Assembly (NCBI RefSeq): GCF_016802725.1
Contig: NC_052679.1
Location: forward strand, 20,711,548-20,775,547
Reading direction: 5' to 3'
Length of the DNA: 64,000 bases
DNA from: Solenopsis invicta
Lineage: Eukaryota > Arthropoda > Insecta > Hymenoptera > Formicidae
Shown here: positions 15,801 through 28,917 of the stretch, piece by piece
Numbering within the stretch: position 1 is the first letter of the stretch
How the letters are laid out: each line of letters begins with the position of its first letter
Notes under the pieces: model-generated
What the model saw: the letters and a program-made list of their open reading frames with translations, nothing else
Databases searched by the model: none
Told to the model about the DNA's origin: nothing
Program-made: the position numbers and the translations under genes

Positions 15801-16005
15801 TCTCTATCAACAGTCTCTACAGAACGGAAAATATCTCGGCACTCAAGCATAATCGAAGGATTTAGATTGCCATACCCTTGACTTTTTTTTATATCTAGAT
15901 TAATTCAAATCTATTGTAATTATTTCTGAGCATTCTTGATACTAGATACGCCTTCTCAAAGATTATCTGTTAATGAACTAGATCACGCGAAGTAGCAAGT
16001 ATTTC

Positions 16006-16049
<44 letters not shown>

Positions 16050-17085
16050 CCTGTCCTCGTAATACGCAACCATGGAATATTTATGAAGATATATGCACAC
16101 GGGGTGGAAGTTTGTCAGCAGGACACTCAGACAGACCGGCATCGGCTCTTGGCTAATGGACGTGTCATCCCGTTATTAATTGCAGCCGCGGGCGACCTAA
16201 TTCAGTCACGTAATCGGTGCCTTGGTTAACTTTCGACCGGTGACGCAGATAATCGCTGCACTGGTCGATTAATACGAGCCATTAGGTATCGAGAATGTTG
16301 GATGACAGATGATACTGGGTGGCATTCGATATAATCGAAAAAATGAGGCGGCTTAAGACACTCGAAACCAGCGACCACCCGTGCTCGCACCGATAGCGTT
16401 CTGTCACCATAAAACTCTACCATCTACTTCCATATGTCGCGAATGAAAGATGCATCAAATGTATTTATGCAATCATTGAGAACACTGAAAATTATTTCTT
16501 ACTTCAAGTCACACTCAAGAGGACCCGCGCGTTCCATATACCTCGACACGTTATTGGTCGTTCCGCAGTCTGCATTCCGACCGGTTTTTCACTTACGATT
16601 AGATACGTAAGTATTTTCGAGGGTTCGTCCGCGAGAGAAAGAGTCGAAGAGCCTTCCAATCTATATAGACCTACAAAGGGCTCAGTGAACCTTCGTTACA
16701 ACAAATCGATACCGTTCGTAAAGCAAACGAAACTTAGCACGGTATATTATCGCAAAATTAATTCGGCTGCTGAAGATCGTAAAAAATCGTTCACAATTAA
16801 AGCATTGACTCATTCGTTATTTGCCAATGCACTGGTTCTTATCTGCTAGACATCGTAAAACCTCGCGCAAGTATACTGACTCACTTCTTTGGCGCATCAA
16901 TCGTCAATAAGCCGGATATCGCTCTCGTGAAATAAATTCCGCACTCGATTGTCCCGATCGTAATTGTCATGAGAAACGGAAATATCAATAGAGAAATATT
17001 AGAATTAGTCCTATCGCAAAGTACGACGCACGCGGTTTGAAAATCTGCATATCCTCTATCTCTGCGCAATCTCGCACGTTCACGT
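9801..17085. other. No gene seen
   Basis: Mostly AT-rich, with a GC-rich patch near 12840-13240 and a CRE-like tgacgtgacgtcacg at 10307-10321. A 16-bp tandem repeat (cattcagtattaaa...) is near 11708-11740. A 145-codon ATG frame at 12535-12972 is unrecognised and overlaps the GC-rich patch. Confidence 0.5.
16009..16046. repeat. (AT)n microsatellite
   Basis: Nineteen uninterrupted AT units. Confidence 0.95.
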
Positions 17086-17159
17086 GTGATGCTCTCTCTT
17101 ATCTCCTACACACTATTGAACTATTCCCACCTCCGAAGACAGGCTGAATTCATGAATGG

Positions 17160-17456
17160 AAAGGCTCCGAGCTGCGCTACACCTCCATGCTCATGGAGAG
17201 ATACCGCCCGCGTACGAAAGTTCGCGGAAGAGAAAGTCCCTCCGATGACGATGACATCATCGCTACCATGGTCATGGTCTTTGCCGATTCTGGATCAGAA
17301 ATACATGCCAAATCACACAACTTTCCAATGACTTTTAAATACCAAGAGTTTAATCATACAGAAGAAGATGCAGTAAAAAAAGTTGACTCTTTCATCCTTC
17401 TGAACGTCGCAAAAATGCCAAACTATCTAATGACCATTCAAAAGCGAAATAAGTAA
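17160..17456 (+). other. Unassigned open frame, possible exon
   Basis: From 17148 the frame is open to TAA at 17456. It contains an acidic patch (ESPSDDDDIIATMVMVF) and a mixed-composition end (DAVKKVDSFILLNVAK). The composition is more protein-like than in most chance frames here. A TGA at 17145 blocks extension from the only plausible acceptor, so if real it would start at one of the internal ATGs. I do not recognise the product. Confidence 0.15.
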
Positions 17457-17546
17457 TGTTTTATACGTTATAATTTACAGACCAAAACTACATACATTTT
17501 CTGTTAATAATTTCTTTTAACCAATACTAATAGTATTATTGAATAA

Positions 17547-17762
17547 TTAGTTTGCGACCAACGCAGGAATCGTGTTCCAGCCTACCGCCTTCCTCCGCAG
17601 GAACCTACTGGTCTGCTGTTCGAACTGCAACGACTCTTGCTCGCCTTCTTCTTCGTCTAGCGATATACGCTTGTCTGTGAACAATGGGACACCAGAAAAG
17701 TGAATGACGTCACTGGATACGACAATCCTGCCTTCTATGGTTTTCAAACTCGAGAGTTCGTG
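17547..17762 (-). other. Unassigned open frame, possible last exon on the minus strand
   Basis: Read from 17762 down, a weak tag acceptor precedes a frame that runs to TAA at 17547. It includes an acidic segment (SLDEEEGEQESLQFEQQ) and FLRRKAVGWNTIP, with an RR site. It faces the plus-strand frame ending at 17456, tail to tail. No earlier exon could be joined convincingly and no family is recognised. Confidence 0.18.
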
Positions 17763-20222
17763 CTATACCTACGTAGATCGATTGAGATAAAGTTGTATAA
17801 AAATCTTTGTTACTTATAATTTTATATGAAAAACCATACTCTCTTTGCATCGGATATAGTAGAGATTTTATGTGCTTAAATATTCGTAGGAAGACCTACA
17901 TGACTTGTTTAGATTGCTTTAAACATGTAAGTTCTTGAATTTATAGAGCAAGAAGAAAATAACAGTATAACGTAAGATTAGATATGGTGGATAAATCGCA
18001 AAATGAGAGCCAGTTGAAAAATTAGAATATATTTTATATTCTCGATGACTGCACGCGGAATTTCGGAAAAAAATCGAAACGGATCTAAGAACCCCGACTA
18101 TGGCGGGACTCTCGCAGACCCTCGTAATCTGTGGTTCTTTTCCCCTCATTAGGGAACTGAACGTAGAAGGTAATTGATACTTTCATAACCTGGCAGCATT
18201 CCCACCTGCGAATAGCTCAGTTTTTGCAGCGGCCTCGTTAGAGGTGACAATAAGTAGTTACCTGTTTCCAGGTAGGAACCTACCTGCTCGCTTGCCTGTC
18301 GTGGAACGTCTCGCGAGCTGAAATACAGTGCAGTTGTGGGATTATTACCGATACGATTTTGCGGTACTAATTTTGTGATATTCGATGTTTGGTACATGCG
18401 GAATTCGACAAACGTCGAGCACTGATAAATCAAGTAACATACGTACCATTTTAAATCACTTGACGGAAAGTCGACACGCAATTGAAAGATTTATCGTAAT
18501 TTAGACTGTCTAATACATGATTTCTGTACTTTGCTTGTTTTAAAACATGCTTTATGTTAAAATATGAAAGATAATTATGTTCAACGAATTGCGTAAAATC
18601 TAAATGAGTCATATAGGCTTTATAATTATAAAGTTGCGTCATAGTTGATATTTTTTTATAAATTATACGATTGTAAATAAATATATTGCAATTTCTATTT
18701 CTTGCAATCAATTAAATCGATAATCTGAATAAGTTGAACTACTCGCACAGATATTCTCCAAACTTGTGACAAATGCAAATATTCATTGTCAAAGTACAAC
18801 GCAATTTACTGTTTAATAATAAGTATTAAGATTAGAAATTTAGTAAAATAAACGACGAAGCCTTTTTCTTATTCAACTTCACACGAGTACAAATGATTCC
18901 CGTAGCATACAGTTACGCTTCGCATCGGGCACATTCGATCCGCGACGACCATGCAGCTCTTTCGCATCCGACCGAACGATCCTATCTAATTATATAAGTT
19001 ATCCGTCGTGCGTCTATGTATGTGTGTGTAATACGCGCGAGAGTTCACAAATTAGCCGCAGTTACGAGATGCGTGTACACGAGCGTCGGCGCAACACTAA
19101 TCACGGTGATTGCAGGGGAGTGCAAATCGTCGGCGGGATAATATTCCGTGTAATTGGTTCAGCCCCTGTCAACCTGTCTAGCTACCGGACGATGTCTTAA
19201 CCGAAGCGAGCCGATACGTGTGCGTGCGAGACGCACGCATTTTCGCAAACTATCTCGATACCTCTGTCATCCGTATCCGTTCGTGGAATCTATTACAAGC
19301 CGCGATCTTGCCTTCGTGAGCAATTGAATCCTAGTGAATCGCGATCACGACAGAAAATCTGTGGCCTCGCGTCATTTCGAGTTAACGCGTGGATAATCAA
19401 GCAACCATATCAGCAAGATTGTAATTTATACATATGCTGCCACAAGCGTCGCATTTAGAAAAACATGCAATATATGTCAACTTCATGCAACTTCAACTTT
19501 TTTTGCCTCATTAGTGCCGATATCATTAGTACCGTACATAGGTACTAATGGCACGCTACTTTATGTGCGAATATTCTCGCACAGGCGTTCTCATTTTTCT
19601 TGCACAATTTCTTCTTTTTTCATGAAAAGGTGAGTACCTTTCGTGGAAAATAGAATCGCATCTGTCCGCGATGCTCTCGTTCCGGACGCACGAATCTTCC
19701 AATCGCCTTTCTTCCGTTCCGCTCGCTATCGTGGCTGTTGCCAGGTTAGCGTCGCGACGGTTCCCATGAGGATGACAGATTCGACTAGTGGGGGTACAAG
19801 ATTCGCCTATGTAGTCAGAGAAACGAAAAGAAGAAACGTATTAATAAGTTATAGTGGAACCAATCGCTGTTCTTTCTGTAGGTAGACTTGGAAGGCAGAC
19901 CCAAACGAAACAACAATGAACCGACGCCACGGGGGGGCTGAGACCCGAAGATTCGCTCAGGATAATCGGGACACAGACTTTGACAACGCAGGACCACACA
20001 AATCAGATAAGGGATGTGTTTGAGGAACCGACGACTAACGACCGGCTCACTTCATTTTGTGTATATATCTACCCTATCTTTTCGCCGCCGCAATAGCTCG
20101 ACTGAAAGAAACTTCTCAATAGAAAAGAATGCTGAAAATGCTGGGAAAAGGTAACTGCAAATTTTAGACTAAGGATTATGTTATGATTATTGTTATACTC
20201 ATTGTTATTACAATTCAGGTGT
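17763..20222. other. No gene seen
   Basis: AT-rich DNA with a more mixed stretch at 18150-18480. A minus-strand frame of 110 codons there has no recognised motif or clean splice sites. Confidence 0.5.
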
Positions 20223-20461
20223 AGTAAGCCTGAAATCCGCTTAAAATGACCACAGTCGATTATTCTCTTTTATAATACATTTGGCTGTGAGATTCTAGTC
20301 AACTTCTTATGACTCAAGACTTACTGCGCGCATTATAGATAGACCAGTAAGCCTCAAGCTGTAAGAAATCGACCAATCATAGCCGTGTGTGACGAAAATT
20401 ATCGACTGTGATTGGTTAATTTCTTATGGCTTAAGGCTTACTGCGCGCATTGTAGATAGAC
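20223..20461. mobile_element. Palindromic MITE-like element
   Basis: A unit of about 45-58 bp occurs three times: direct at 20286-20344 and 20404-20461 (both ending cttactgcgcgcatt.tagatagac), and inverted at 20345-20388. The left edge agtaagcct (20223-20231) is the inverse of aggcttact near the right end (20434-20442). Inverted ends, short length and lack of an ORF suggest a nonautonomous DNA transposon. No target-site duplication was established. Confidence 0.55.
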
Positions 20462-23225
20462 TTTTAGAAATTAAAATCACTATAACCGTTAAAAATCAAT
20501 AAAAACAAATCATGCATATTCGAATATCCTGTTTGCATTGTTACGCGATATTTCCTCAATAAATCTTAAATAAATAAAAACTTTAACTATTTTAAAGGAT
20601 ATAGAGCATTATTATTTTTAAGTATAAGACCCTAGCGAATAAAAAAATAGGATACTTTTTAATCATGTAAAACTTTTCTTTAAAGAGCTATATATTTAAA
20701 AATAAATAACATATTTTTGTTTTAAAAACTTATTATATGTTAAGACTGTAAGATACAAAAAATATAAAAATAATAACGTTCTAAATAAATGCGCGTACCT
20801 GATGGTTACGATTCAACCTCAATAAATTATCTGAAATTAAATAGTAAACAATTCTATTTTAATTTTTTTTTTTAAACTTGACATTTAGAACAAAGGAGTT
20901 TTTTTTTAATTTTACTTTTTGCGAAACTGCACACATTTAAATTTGAAAATTGCATTTTTTTTAGAACTTCGTTCTTCTTTTTGTTATAATATAAGAAAAA
21001 ACTTAGAAATCAAGAAAAGCCATCATGTGATCATGGTTAGAATATTTTAATCCGATTTTAAATGTAAATATCTGTCACAAAAATTAATAATATAAAACTT
21101 AAGCAAACATATATACAAAATACTATACACGACAAGCGTTGCAATTTCCATTATTATTTAATAGATAATCTTAGCAAATAAAATTTGCTGTGCAATAGAA
21201 ATATCGATATAATTTACTGTAAAATCTGTGATATATAGTCTCGCTTACAGCTGATTAGGCTCCTATTTCCATATGATTTCTGATTATTCATTATATCAGG
21301 GCCGTAATAGTCATGATTAAAATATTATGTAAAATAAATAAAATTATATATAATTTAGACATTTTGCATAATAAAATGTTTGTAAAGATCAATACTTAAT
21401 ATGGTACTGCAACAAGAACCAAGATTTTATCATTGTATACGATTGTTAAAAAGTTGACTTAGCGTACGTGAGCAATGATGTAACTGATAACAAGATATCG
21501 CGCTGCTGAAAAGATAACCATGATTCATACAAAACTCTGACTAAATACTCGTATATAAGGTGCATATAAGGCGTTTTACATATTTTTTATATTGTATTGT
21601 AAAGGGTAATATCAGTCAAAAACTTTTTAATATTATTGCTGACTATATTATTGCTACGTCAAATACAAATACGATTTTGATTACACACTCCATATCCATA
21701 AAATATACGAATATAATCTTCCAGACACTATGCAGATAATAACTTATAAAGAGAAATAGGAATTTTTGCAGTTTTTTTAATAATTCAGTTTCAAAAGACG
21801 TAAGACCTTGGCAAATCAAAAAATAAGATATTTTTCGACATGTAAAATTTTTAATCAGAGATAAATAAATTTTTTTTTTGTTTTTTTCCTAGTACGCTTA
21901 CAATCTATCTCTTAGACAATAAGTAAATAATTATATTACACATAATATTTATCAATATTAGCACGATATTTAACATGTAGAACAGCCACTGATTGTCACG
22001 TACTACGCTCTCTAACACAATAATTACTTTATTAAATCTGGGTACTACCATGTAATTTTTGATCAAAGGCGGAAATGTGAAAAATGGAAATTCGTACCAT
22101 TCAAGAATGGAGAAGTAAAAAAATTTTTCACTTTCTATACTTTTGTCCTAGAGAAAAAGTTACATGGTTATCGCTTTGAGTCAAAAAGAACTAAGCTAAA
22201 ACCTCTTGCTAAAGTCCAAGGATTTAAAGTTTTAAGTCTTCGTATACCTTTTCCTTCATTCAGTAATTCTACCGCCAAGTTGTTTGGATATATGTATTTC
22301 TAATTTTCATGTTTTTGATTTAAAAATACGTATGTTTAAAAAAATAAGACGCAAGATTACAGTAAAAGTGTTGTTTTAATATTAAACGTGTTAACTTTGA
22401 AGTTTTTGCAACAATAAATGTATACACATGAATATTATAATTTTATAAAGCATTATTTTAGCAAGCTTTATATTTAATAAGTTTATATTTACGAATATTT
22501 TAAATTTAAATAATTTACAGATTAACATCTACTATTCTTTTATTCAATATACATATTCTTTAATAATCTCGTACAAATTTTTAACTGTTTATTTAAAATA
22601 AATACAAATCGAAATTCTATCTCCTTAATTTAACGTGATCAAACAATCTCTATTTTTAATTTTTTCTTATATTTCTTCTATTTTTATTTTAACTACATGC
22701 GAGATAAAAATGCACAAAAGAAATGGAAAAAGAAAAAAAGAATTTTTGACAGAAAGAATATCTTTAAAGAATTTTTTTTTACAAAAAAGGAAGTGCAATA
22801 AAAGTTATCTTTATTTACAAATATTAAGCTAATTATAAATTGAAAGATAAAGTTAAGAATAAAGATTAGTAAAGAAAAATATTAAATAAAATTAACATAT
22901 GTTTATAAAAATAATATATAATTATTATAATCTTAAATCAATGTATAAGGTTTCATTAACGTTTCTTAAAGATTAATTTAGACTTCTAGGACAACCTCCA
23001 TCAATCGATGAATAGCTTTAGCAAAAGAGGACCCTACCGAGGTGACACATGTTTGACAATGTGTCGATACAGGGATTCTTCCAATCGTGACGTCTCGGTC
23101 GGTTTGATGTCAACTTCTAAGAAAAAAAAAAAAAAAATTACGGCGCCCGGATGTAATGCGGCGTGCAAGTCACCACAGGGGGCCTTATTCTTATTGGCCG
23201 AGAACGGAGGACGCCCACAAGGTGC
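20462..23225. other. Very AT-rich intergenic DNA, no gene seen
   Basis: Long A/T runs throughout and no frame with protein-like composition. Confidence 0.6.
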
Positions 23226-23230
23226 GCAGT

Positions 23231-23477
23231 TATATAGTACTCTAGTGCTATGCGGAGTTCATTCATAGTTCCACTCCAGTCTAGTCATTCATTAATACAG
23301 CGGGAGTGTCCTTACGGAGTGTGCGCTGATCGTGGCTCTTGATCACTCGAGTGACCCGCTTTAAGCTCGCCCGCGTGTGCGTGTCACACATGTGTGCTCG
23401 TCCTATGGCACGTGAGATCGAGGAGTACAAAGTAGTCGACAAGGTGAATTAACATCGAACACGCAGAATGTGGATAG
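23231..23477 (+). promoter_or_regulatory. Candidate promoter and first exon of gene A
   Basis: TATATA at 23231-23236 lies 30 bp before an initiator TCATT with A at 23261. The leader carries an upstream ORF (23390-23452, 20 codons plus stop). Then ATG TGG ATA G (23468-23477) meets a strong donor, gtaaga. The exon ends in phase 1, exactly what the gene A exon at 44891 needs. The fusion would begin M-W-I-D-S-V-A-Q and give a normal signal-peptide length. The cost is a 21.4-kb intron. Weaker phase-1 candidates nearer the gene are ATG 37508, ATG 39264 and ATG 42558 (donor gtaagg at 42571). The link to gene A is a frame-based inference. Confidence 0.35.
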
Positions 23478-23517
23478 GTAAGAATGACTCACGATCAGAC
23501 TCGGTTTCAGACGAACG

Positions 23518-23526
23518 TTCTAAGAA
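23518..23526. promoter_or_regulatory. STAT-type site TTCTAAGAA
   Basis: This perfect TTCNNNGAA palindrome lies about 40 bp inside the putative first intron of gene A. Insect STAT92E binds this consensus. One match per few kilobases is expected by chance. Confidence 0.25.
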
Positions 23527-24142
23527 GCAGAACCCGTTTTGTCAGAATAAGCATTCAGCAACACAAAAAGTGGAAATTTAATACGTGAATTTTATTTGTG
23601 AAAATGTCATTGAACGCGTTTAATAGCGATATTTTTTTAGTTTATTTTAATGGAGATTCTTTGATATGCATTCGCATTAGAGTGTCCCCTGTAATGTGAT
23701 ATCGCCCTTAAAAATAACTAAAGAAGATAGTTCGATGAAGCAACTTAATTCAATATTTACATAAAATATTTTTGCGCGTGTAATAAAGTTCATCCAATAT
23801 GAATAACTTACTCGAAAATTGTCATAATTGATAATTATATAATATGTTCATGGTATTAAGTTGTCTATCTCGTTAAGTAATTGATAAGAAAACTTAAAAT
23901 CAGTTAAGTAAGAACTTTCTCGTAATGTTCCGTTCTTATTTGAATCGCGATATATTGTGCTTCTTTGCAATAAAGCTGAGCTCGGAAGAAGTCGCATCTT
24001 TTTCGCCATTAATAGCGGCACTTCAGGAATGGCATTTCTAAAAAAAAGTCTCCGTTTTTAATGGAACCGATGAATTTCACGGCTCATCTCGTATCACGAA
24101 CCGGCGCAAATACACCTGCGGCAAATCGCTCACGCGGTGATG

Positions 24143-24157
24143 CTTCGAGAACGTTCG
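24143..24157. promoter_or_regulatory. Heat-shock-element-like sequence
   Basis: CTTCGAGAACGTTCG fits nTTCnnGAAnnTTCn exactly (three inverted units). It also forms a short hairpin, since atgcttcga nearby mirrors tcgaagcat. It lies 0.7 kb inside the putative first intron of gene A. Confidence 0.25.
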
Positions 24158-27100
24158 AAGCATGATAGTGTTATCCAGCAGAAATCCCGATCTTTCGACG
24201 TTCCTTTGTTCCCGCGTTGTCGAAAGAAACGGCGCTTCATCTGTCGTTTTTCTGCGACAAGCCGCGGAATGCTATGGCTGAGAAATCGGCCGACAACTGC
24301 GCGAGTGATTTTGCACAAGACAGGGACCACTACCGTAGTGCACTAATTTAATGATTTTTTCATCGAATGTCCGTTTCTTCGTCGCGTCTACACTACTAAA
24401 ACTCAGTGTATTTCACATAAATTGATCTCACTTGCATCATATTGTCTAATCAATTGACAGATAAAGCTTGGTCACTAAAACAAATAAATTGACAATTTTG
24501 CAATGAATAAACTTGCGCGTGACAAATAACTTATCGCTGTGAATCATCTACGTGGCGCTTGATCCCTCTTGACGGCTACCTGTCGACTATCGTCTTTATC
24601 ACAATGCAGGTTAATGCAAGTATGATTCTGATGTTAACGGCATTCAACATATTTACATGAGTGTGATACGAAGTATACGACAAAATACGCACATGAATAA
24701 ATTTGAATCAAGTTATTGATTGACTTTATCTTAATCTTATCACGTATTGTAAACGGATAAATTAAATCGAAATTGATATGTCTGTATACACACAGGAAGT
24801 AAATATTAAATTAATGCCCCCCGATATTGTAATGTAACTTGCATGTTTATACTCTTATCAGGATTTCTACAATGTTAAGCATTGCTAATGTTAATATGTA
24901 GAAAAAAATGTCTTAATTAGCCAGATAGCAAACTAACGCTATTTGTCGTCATTTTTACGTCATTTTAACATCAGCTTGTTGCCTGAGTATTGTAGACGGT
25001 TGTTTATGATTTTTGTGATGAAATTAATTTGTGTGGTCCCTTTCTACTATACATTATTTATATGGTGAAAGCAGATACAACATAAAAATATCTTTAAGGA
25101 AAACAAGACGTTTCCCGATAAGAAAATTTAATATAAAAACTACAGAGTAGGACAGTTCTTTGCAATGTTCACTCCTACTTTACTTTTCTTACGCGCGTTA
25201 TTTGCGCACATAAATTTATAACATCTGATACCGGCCAATCAAAATGAGCAGTCTGCAATGAGACCAAACCAATCAAATCTAATGGTGCTAAAGATGGCGA
25301 GACAGCGAATAAAAAAAAAGGAAACTTTAAGTGAATCGAGCCAAGGACCAAATAGCGCAAGAGTAGAAGGCATTTCCGTTCTGCCGACTGGCAAAAACTC
25401 GACATTACTACCGATAGTGGGATTAAACTCGGAAATATACGTTGTGTCGACAGATCAACCAATTTTAAGAGTTAGTCGAGCGTAGCATGAATTTTCCATT
25501 TTCTCCCACTAAAGAGAGATGGAGAAAGGGAAAGAGAACGAGAGAAAGAGTTAGTTAGCACCGTTTGCTCAGAAAAAGGCTGCAACTTCGATTGGTGTAC
25601 ACATTACGTAATAGAAGGAGGGAGGAGAAACGTTAAAAGTCTGCAATCTACACAGAAACGAAGGAACTCCGGGGAAGCCCACTACTATTTTTCCTTGACG
25701 CCATCGATTCTTATCGGAAAACTTTATAACGTCAATGCAGCCGTTTCAATGCGGTTTCGATAAAGCGAGAATACGTAAACGAGTATTTTAGACACGTAAA
25801 TGCGCGATAAAGATGCATAACAGGATATGGCATTTATACATATATGATAAACGCATATCAACAAACTGAACAAAATTGAGTTAACAAAACACGTTACAGT
25901 CTAACTTTTCACCATACGTTCATGAATATATGGTGAAAAGTTGTTGCAAAATAAATGTTTCAACAATAGTGAATAATTCTTTATGTATCATCCTTGTTGC
26001 ATATATACTTTTTCTCGAGTGTGACGTCTTGCATCTGCAAATATAAATTATACGTTATACGTACACGTATGCTAATTTATTCCGTGACGTACATTCTTTA
26101 TTCCGTAGAAAATTATCATACCTACGCACATACTCGAAATATTCGCAATGTTGAAAAATAGTTAAAATGCACCCATATATCTCGTCCGCTAGATATCACA
26201 GCGCAACTCGAATTTAACGATTTTGACGCGCATTTCGAAGTGTTCACTTTTCGCGTGCGTCTGCTCGCCGTATAGGACGGATTACCAGTCAATTAACGAC
26301 GTGACACTATAATTGGCGCGGTAATTCGATCCTCTTATGGTCGGATCCTCCGGGGAAGCTCGCGCGTTTCTGGGCTCCGAGTTAAGCGACCGCGCGCACA
26401 TCGTTAAATTAAAATCCCGAGGCGTTCACCGGCACCGACGTGGCCCGCAGCGGGCCATCCCAGCGCTGGCCGTCTAATTTGTAGCGCATAATATTCGAAT
26501 AATTTGCACGCGTTAATGGAACCGGCCGTGGGTCCCTCGTCGGCTACGGCGCACGGAACTACCTTGCAAATATTTGCGTGCAATAAAAGTGATTCGACCC
26601 AATAGGTGTCAGACGAAGTCACCGGAAATCGGATCAAACAAACAAAAGTACGGAAAATTTTCCGTATTTTTGATCAAATTTAATTATGATAATGAAAATA
26701 TAATATACATAAATACCTAGCTCAATATGATATTATTCCTATTAGATTAATTAAAATATCATCAAAAAATCATCGAGTATACATCACCAAAATCACTTCT
26801 TGCCTTCTGGAATGTTGTAATTCTATTGACGTATGCAATTTTTACAGTTGAATCGATGAGATTGAAATCGTTTCATCTAATCGCGGTTATATCTTATCGA
26901 TGACGTACCTTCGTATCTTTTTGCAACTAACAAATTATCGCGAATGTCTCGCGCGTTATCTTGCTTCCCAATATGTTGTTTGCAAACTTTTATAAAATAG
27001 CATAGCCGAGATAGATTTCATTTTTATCAATTTTATCTGTGTTAAATTGTCTGAAATTTACCGGTGCAATAACGACACATTCGATGTACAATATTAACGA

Positions 27101-28592
27101 TGTGATATATTAAGTGGAACACGCAATAAACGTTGGGACTTACGTGCGTACTGTAATTACAAGATATTTTAATCTAAGGTAGTTAAAAATATCACTTAAA
27201 AAATATGTAAAAAAAATGTACTAAGAAATAAGGACGTAATGTTAAATATAAACATCGACTAACAGACAGACTGCATATTAAGTATTTTAGCAGACGTACA
27301 CAGCGAGCTTAGTCATCAACGTGTGAAGAGTATATATCTTCCTCGTGAACACTGATTTACGAGCCACGTGCCCGGCACAGAAACTTACTTTCCTGGTTTT
27401 GCAATTAGTTGCCGCATATATTGTTGCGGTTATTTCCCTAAATGACTACATCTTCGTGTCTGATAAACTTTACGTTACAATGCCTTCGGCAGATTAGAAA
27501 TAATAACGTTTAAAGCAAGCAAGGATGGTATTACCGTGTCTCAAAAGTTTTACGCATATTGGTTTTATCGCCATGAATTTCTAGATAATTCACATCCAAC
27601 CGTTTAATCACTATGTCATTTCAATTGTTAATATCCTTTTATCTTTTATCTACATGATCAATTATGGCCAATATATTCTACTGAAAAATCATATTCTTTT
27701 TCCTCGTTCTACTCTTAACGCATATCATTATTATTAGTCATCCCGTTCAATGGGAATTGACGCGTCTCGCGCAAGATAATTTCTTGAATGCGCATCCATT
27801 CAATTGTATCATATAATTTTTATTAATCGCACCGCTTGTCGGCATCTATCGCAAATATTTATCGCACTGTCATGCCGTTCGTGTATATGTACTCTGCAAA
27901 GCGAGCAGCGCGTTTAATGACATTTGGTTCAATTAATGAAATCGACGTAGTCCGGGGGTCCAACGTACAATTCTCGCTGTGCGTCTCCCCCACGCGGAGA
28001 ACGCGCAGCGAGGGTGGCGTGCGCGCAGGTGGGAGGACAGGGAGGACGTACTGGCAGGCTGAGGATTACGGTGGGGCTACGGAAGGGGGCTGGAGGAAGC
28101 AGGAGGGCTGGAGGTGGGACCGAGTGCCGGTAAGCGAGCGAGAGTGCGAGAGCGAGAAGACGAGGTGAATAGTGAGTCCGTGAGCTCGAGTGAGTAACTG
28201 GGAGTCGCAACTGGGGGACCCACTCAGTCACCACGAGATCGGCAAGCCGAATGGTCAACCGCGCCGGTGGTTCTTCTGAAAAGCCTACAACGAGTTAAAG
28301 AGGGCTCCCTGGCAGGGGTCCTGGAATCAAGCGCAGGATTAGACCCTCGAATGTCAACGGGCGCGACCGTCCACAGTTACCTCGATTCGATCGCGGCGCA
28401 TCAGGTAGACGGAGAGAGACAGTTTCGTCGCCGCCTCAATTTCCCGACGGAGAACAGACTGACCGATTCATATCAGATTCATCTTGAGAGAACGCTTCTG
28501 ACAATGTGGAGAGTTCTGGTGCGCTGTTATGTCACTTTAACGTCCACTTGACGCACGAGTAACGATTAAAACCGCGGTGTACGAAATCCGTC

Positions 28593-28609
28593 TCGCGCGC
28601 GCGCGCGCG
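28593..28609. repeat. (CG)n run
   Basis: Eight CG dinucleotides in a row inside a GC-rich block just upstream of the TATA box at 28658. Z-DNA-prone sequence. Confidence 0.9.
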
Positions 28610-28657
28610 GTCTCCGGGTCCCCGGCGGGTCTCGCGGTTTCGGTATATCCCGGGGAT

Positions 28658-28917
28658 TATAAACAATATATCCTCGCGTGACAGTTCGTCCTCAAGCACA
28701 CAGCGTGGCATACGCTGAACGGTGAAACGTTAACGGACGACTGCGCCGTTTTTTCGGAGCAACCAGTCGATTCGCGGCAAGAACGCGAGTGCGCAAGTGG
28801 ATGCGAGCGGAAACTGTCATCCGGAGCAGCCGAGGACTCTCCTGCAGGAGGACGAGGAAGAGATGATCTTCGTGCTGCTGGTGGCCGGAGCGTTCGCCCT
28901 CGCCACACTAAGGCGGT
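28658..28917 (+). promoter_or_regulatory. Candidate TATA promoter with a signal-peptide first exon
   Basis: TATAAA at 28658-28663 is followed by about 200 bases of GC-rich leader and an ATG at 28863 in good context. The reading frame starts MIFVLLVAGAFALATL, a typical signal peptide, then RR. It runs into gtgtgtgtac, where a donor could fall at 28916 (phase 2) or 28918 (phase 1). No matching next exon was found. It could be an alternative start for gene A, although phase 1 there needs an unusual T before the donor and would leave two hydrophobic segments in a row. It could equally be the start of another secreted protein. Confidence 0.3.

Larger units (their letters stand above)
23478..28650. 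other. No exon seen; possible part of the long first intron of gene A
   Basis: If the 23.2-kb first exon belongs to gene A, this is intron. A GC-rich block begins near 27,950; its frames are open on both strands and low in complexity. Confidence 0.4.
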
